Assembly: GCA_002297545.1 (NCBI GenBank)
Contig: DBLZ01000054.1
Location: 49,580-67,116, forward strand
DNA from: Prevotellaceae bacterium UBA711
GTDB taxonomy: Bacteria; Bacteroidota; Bacteroidia; Bacteroidales; Bacteroidaceae
Reading direction: 5' to 3'
DNA: 17,537 nucleotides
The notes beneath the pieces are model-generated. The model was not told where the DNA came from. It did no database searches and saw nothing but the letters and a program-made list of their open reading frames with translations. Positions 14,898 through 17,537 of the stretch are shown piece by piece. A program made the translations under genes and the position numbers. Every line of letters starts with the position of its first letter. Positions within the stretch are counted from its first letter, which is position 1.

Positions 14898-17304
14898 TAT
14901 CATACGTCTGTCGCGAACGCTGCAACACTCGTTTGCCACACGCATCAGCATATATGTCCTGATAGGCACGGCATTGCTGTTTGCCACCATATTCAGCCTG
15001 TTCTATTATTACTCGTCACGCACCATCGAGGAGGACGCGCGCAAGAGGGCATGGAACCTGCTGGACAATACTACGCTACATATAGAAAAGGTGCTGGAGT
15101 CGGCGGAAAGCATCCCCACCAATCTGGCATGGCAACTGCAGGAGCATAGGATGGAGCCCGAGCAGTTGTACAACATCACACGGGAGATACTGCGCCATAA
15201 CCCCCAGATTTTCGGCTGTGCCATATCGTTTGAGCCGAACTACTACCCCGAGGAGGGATACTACTTCTCTCCATATGCCTATAGGAAAGGCAACAGTATA
15301 ATGACGAAGCAGCTGGGCAACGATGCCTATGACTACTTCTGCATGGACTGGTACCAAATTCCCAGGCTTCTGGCCAAGCCATACTGGACGGAACCGTACT
15401 TCGGCACCGGAGGCAGCAACGAAATGGTGACGACATACTCCGTACCCATGATAGTGGAGGGAAAGGTCATAGGCATAGTCCTCGTCGACATCTCGCTGGA
15501 ATGGCTAAGCAAGCTGATGACGCAGACAGACCTCTACGACAGCGACACCACCATAGACAGTACCAACACGCAACACGACGAGATGCAGGAGCACGGCTAC
15601 TCGTTCATCGTAGGAAGGAATGGTACGTATGTCTATCACTATCAGGCCGACCGCATACTGAACAGCGGCATCTTCTCCGAGACATCGAAGATGGCCGACC
15701 CGAAAGCCACGGAGATGGCCTACAACATGGTGGACGGAAAGAGGGGAGAGATACTGATAGACAACGACGGCGTTATATCCTCTGTCTTCTATGCACCAAT
15801 CCTGTCCAACGGATGGTCGGTGGCAACGGTATATCCGCGCGACGAAATGTTCGCCCCACTCTACAGGCTGAGGGACAAGTTCCTTGTGATCGTATGCACC
15901 GGCATCGTGGCCTTGTTCATAATATGCTTTGCCATAATACGGCATTCTGTAAAACCTCTGCACAAGCTCGCACTTTCCACACGCCGCATAGCAGAGGGCA
16001 ACTTTGACGTGGAGATACCTGCCATCAAGTCCGCTGACGAACTCGGCGAATTGCACGACTCGTTCCATCACATGCAAACGGAGCTGAAGGAATACATCTC
16101 CAACCTGCAGACCGTGACCTCGGCCAAAGAGAAGATGGAAAGCGAACTGCGCATAGCCCGAGACATACAGATGGGCATGGTGCCCAAGACATTCCCCCCC
16201 TTCCCCACATGCGACGAAGTGGATATCTACGCCTACCTGTGCCCGGCACGCGAAGTGGGCGGAGACCTATACGACTTCTTCCTCGAACGCAACGAATATC
16301 TGTACTTTGCCATAGGCGACGTTTCGGGAAAAGGCGTGCCGGCATCGCTCCTTATGGCCGTGACACGCACGCTGTGGCGTTCCATAGCGGCGAAATATGG
16401 CACGCCACACAAGGCAGTCACCTCCATAAACGACACACTGTCGGGCGACAACGAATCCTCCATGTTCGTAACATTCTTCATGGGTGTGCTCAACATGAAG
16501 AACGGTCATCTGACCTATTGCAACGCCGGTCACAATCCGCCGTTGCTTCAGACTCCGGACGGTAAGATTATGCCCTTACCGGTAGATGCCAACCTGGCCA
16601 TAGGCGTGTTTGGCGGATATGAATACACAGAACAAGACTGCGACCTGCAACCGGGCTCACGCCTGCTGCTGTATACCGACGGAGTGACCGAGGCAGAGAA
16701 TGCCTCTCATGAACTATATGGCGACGAGGCTTTGGCTAAGGCTTTCAGAGAGACACAAAACCGCCCGCTCAAGGCCTCAGTGGACCATCTGCTGAAACGT
16801 GTGGAAGAACACGTGCTGGAAGCAGAGGCTTCCGATGACATGACCCTGATGCTCATATCCTACAAGGGGCCGGGAGACCGTGTATCCGTCGTATTCAAGA
16901 ACAACATCAGCGAGATAGACCGTCTGGAGCATTTCATGGAAGAATTCGCGGAACGATGGCATCTATCTCCTACAGACACGATGAACCTCAATCTGGCTTT
17001 GGAGGAGGCTATCGTCAACTGCATACACTATGCCTACCCGGAACACGAACAAGGCGAAATTCTCCTGCACGCCTCACTCCATGGTGATGTGCTCACTTTC
17101 GTCATATCGGATGCCGGAATAGCCTTCGACCCCACCAAACGCGAAACTCCAGACCTGAGCCTTTCTGTCGAGGATCGCCCCATCGGAGGGCTTGGCATCT
17201 TCCTTGTAAAACAAATCATGGATACTGTGGAATACCAACGGCATGAGGACAGAAACGTGCTGATCATGACTAAAAAGATACAGGGTGACATCAAAATAAG
17301 TTAG
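14878..17304 (+). CDS. Membrane receptor with dCache-like sensor, HAMP, SpoIIE-type phosphatase and RsbW-type kinase domain
   Basis: 808 residues. Transmembrane helices at ~22-46 and ~335-354 flank a ~285-residue periplasmic region typical of a double Cache sensor (YYFSPYAYRKG, DWYQIPRLLAKPYWTEPY, GWSVATVYP). A HAMP linker (~355-408) and coiled coil (~409-428) lead to a PPM-type phosphatase of the RsbU/SpoIIE class with metal ligands in GGDLYDF (461-467), GDVSGKGVPASLLM (480-493), YTDGVTEA (599-606) and DDMT (653-656). The last ~135 residues are an RsbW-like HATPase with an intact N-box LEEAIVNCIHYAY (708-720, N714), G1 DAGIAF (745-750) and G2 GGLGIFLVK (770-778). One chain thus carries both the kinase and the phosphatase expected for a STAS protein. 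The likely substrate is the STAS protein starting this operon. The ATG at 14878 lies inside the preceding gene (20-nt overlap). Confidence 0.94.
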   Translation: MKSSLSNIIRLSRTLQHSFATRISIYVLIGTALLFATIFSLFYYYSSRTIEEDARKRAWNLLDNTTLHIEKVLESAESIPTNLAWQLQEHRMEPEQLYNITREILRHNPQIFGCAISFEPNYYPEEGYYFSPYAYRKGNSIMTKQLGNDAYDYFCMDWYQIPRLLAKPYWTEPYFGTGGSNEMVTTYSVPMIVEGKVIGIVLVDISLEWLSKLMTQTDLYDSDTTIDSTNTQHDEMQEHGYSFIVGRNGTYVYHYQADRILNSGIFSETSKMADPKATEMAYNMVDGKRGEILIDNDGVISSVFYAPILSNGWSVATVYPRDEMFAPLYRLRDKFLVIVCTGIVALFIICFAIIRHSVKPLHKLALSTRRIAEGNFDVEIPAIKSADELGELHDSFHHMQTELKEYISNLQTVTSAKEKMESELRIARDIQMGMVPKTFPPFPTCDEVDIYAYLCPAREVGGDLYDFFLERNEYLYFAIGDVSGKGVPASLLMAVTRTLWRSIAAKYGTPHKAVTSINDTLSGDNESSMFVTFFMGVLNMKNGHLTYCNAGHNPPLLQTPDGKIMPLPVDANLAIGVFGGYEYTEQDCDLQPGSRLLLYTDGVTEAENASHELYGDEALAKAFRETQNRPLKASVDHLLKRVEEHVLEAEASDDMTLMLISYKGPGDRVSVVFKNNISEIDRLEHFMEEFAERWHLSPTDTMNLNLALEEAIVNCIHYAYPEHEQGEILLHASLHGDVLTFVISDAGIAFDPTKRETPDLSLSVEDRPIGGLGIFLVKQIMDTVEYQRHEDRNVLIMTKKIQGDIKIS

Positions 17305-17537
17305 GAAACACGTGCTTGCCACACGACAATTTATACCGCTTGCCGATATGACAATAACCTACACTCAGCATAATCAAGGTAGAGTAGCCCCTCGCCGGCG
17401 GTACCATGGCAACATGCAGTTGAAAAACAGTCTCTCACAACACAGAACATTATGGGGCAGCGGATATTTTCGGTTGGCAAGCCCCGAGAAATTAGCCGCC
17501 ACGGAGACGCCCCGAAGGGGCAACAAGACGTCAGCCC
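17305..17537. other. 3' flank without a recognisable gene
   Basis: The 233 nt after the receptor gene contain no convincing reading frame and no clear terminator (only short dyads such as CGCCGGCG near 17395). The end enters a palindromic repeat (17509 onward). The operon's terminator is not evident. Confidence 0.55.
17509..17537. repeat. Start of a second palindromic repeat element, cut by the window end
   Basis: GCCCCGAAGGGGC (17509-17521) is a perfect palindrome with a one-base centre, followed by AACAAGACGTCAGCCC. The layout resembles the inner arm of the element at 8141-8355 (CGCCCTGAAAGGGCAA) and the start of its CAGCCCAGGGC arm, so this is probably a related copy. The window stops inside it. 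Confidence 0.5.

Overview
The window is about 17.5 kb of moderately GC-rich bacterial DNA, almost certainly from a Bacteroidales genome (Bacteroides/Prevotella/Muribaculaceae-like). Supporting evidence: promoter-like TAnnTTTG (-7) boxes, one with a properly spaced TTTG (-33) box before leuS; mostly absent Shine-Dalgarno sites; a LeuRS with the long insert I associate with Bacteroidetes; and a nested GGGCTGAAAGCCC / CCCAGGGCAACGCCCTGGG palindrome of a type common in these genomes. The first 16 bases are pure G and the last ~30 bases enter a repeat, so both ends look like contig edges.

Layout. (1) 157-1666: two tandem lipoprotein genes sharing a ~100-residue domain; the second also carries a C-terminal beta-barrel-like domain. 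A strong hairpin follows. (2) 1779-7251: a housekeeping run led by a consensus Bacteroides-type promoter: leuS, two adjacent YitT-family membrane protein genes and rdgB (XTP/dITP pyrophosphatase). (3) 7286-8050: two gene remnants joined in the same frame, the N-terminal part of a DUF1016/YhcG-like nuclease and the C-terminal part of a DUF418-like membrane protein. (4) 8141-8355: a ~215-nt inverted repeat whose arms are themselves palindromes. (5) 8447-10006, minus strand: a secreted (alpha/alpha)6-barrel glycoside hydrolase resembling GH63/GH37. (6) 10330-17304: five overlapping plus-strand genes forming one compact operon.

The operon in (6) is the most interesting part. Gene order: a small STAS protein (RsbV/SpoIIAA-like) with the phosphoacceptor serine; a GlnQ-type ABC ATPase with a ~135-residue C-terminal extension that looks like a degenerate RsbW-type ATPase domain; a polar-amino-acid-type permease fused behind one complete and two half substrate-binding domains; a free periplasmic NMT1/THI5-like binding protein; and a membrane receptor combining a dCache-like sensor, HAMP, a SpoIIE/RsbU phosphatase and an intact RsbW-like kinase domain. 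All four junctions overlap (4, 14, 4 and 20 nt). No sigma factor is present. My inference is a partner-switching circuit whose output is the ABC transporter: the receptor phosphorylates or dephosphorylates the STAS protein in response to a periplasmic ligand, and the STAS protein docks on the pseudo-kinase tail of the ATPase. The families are recognised from sequence motifs; the regulatory wiring is hypothesis.
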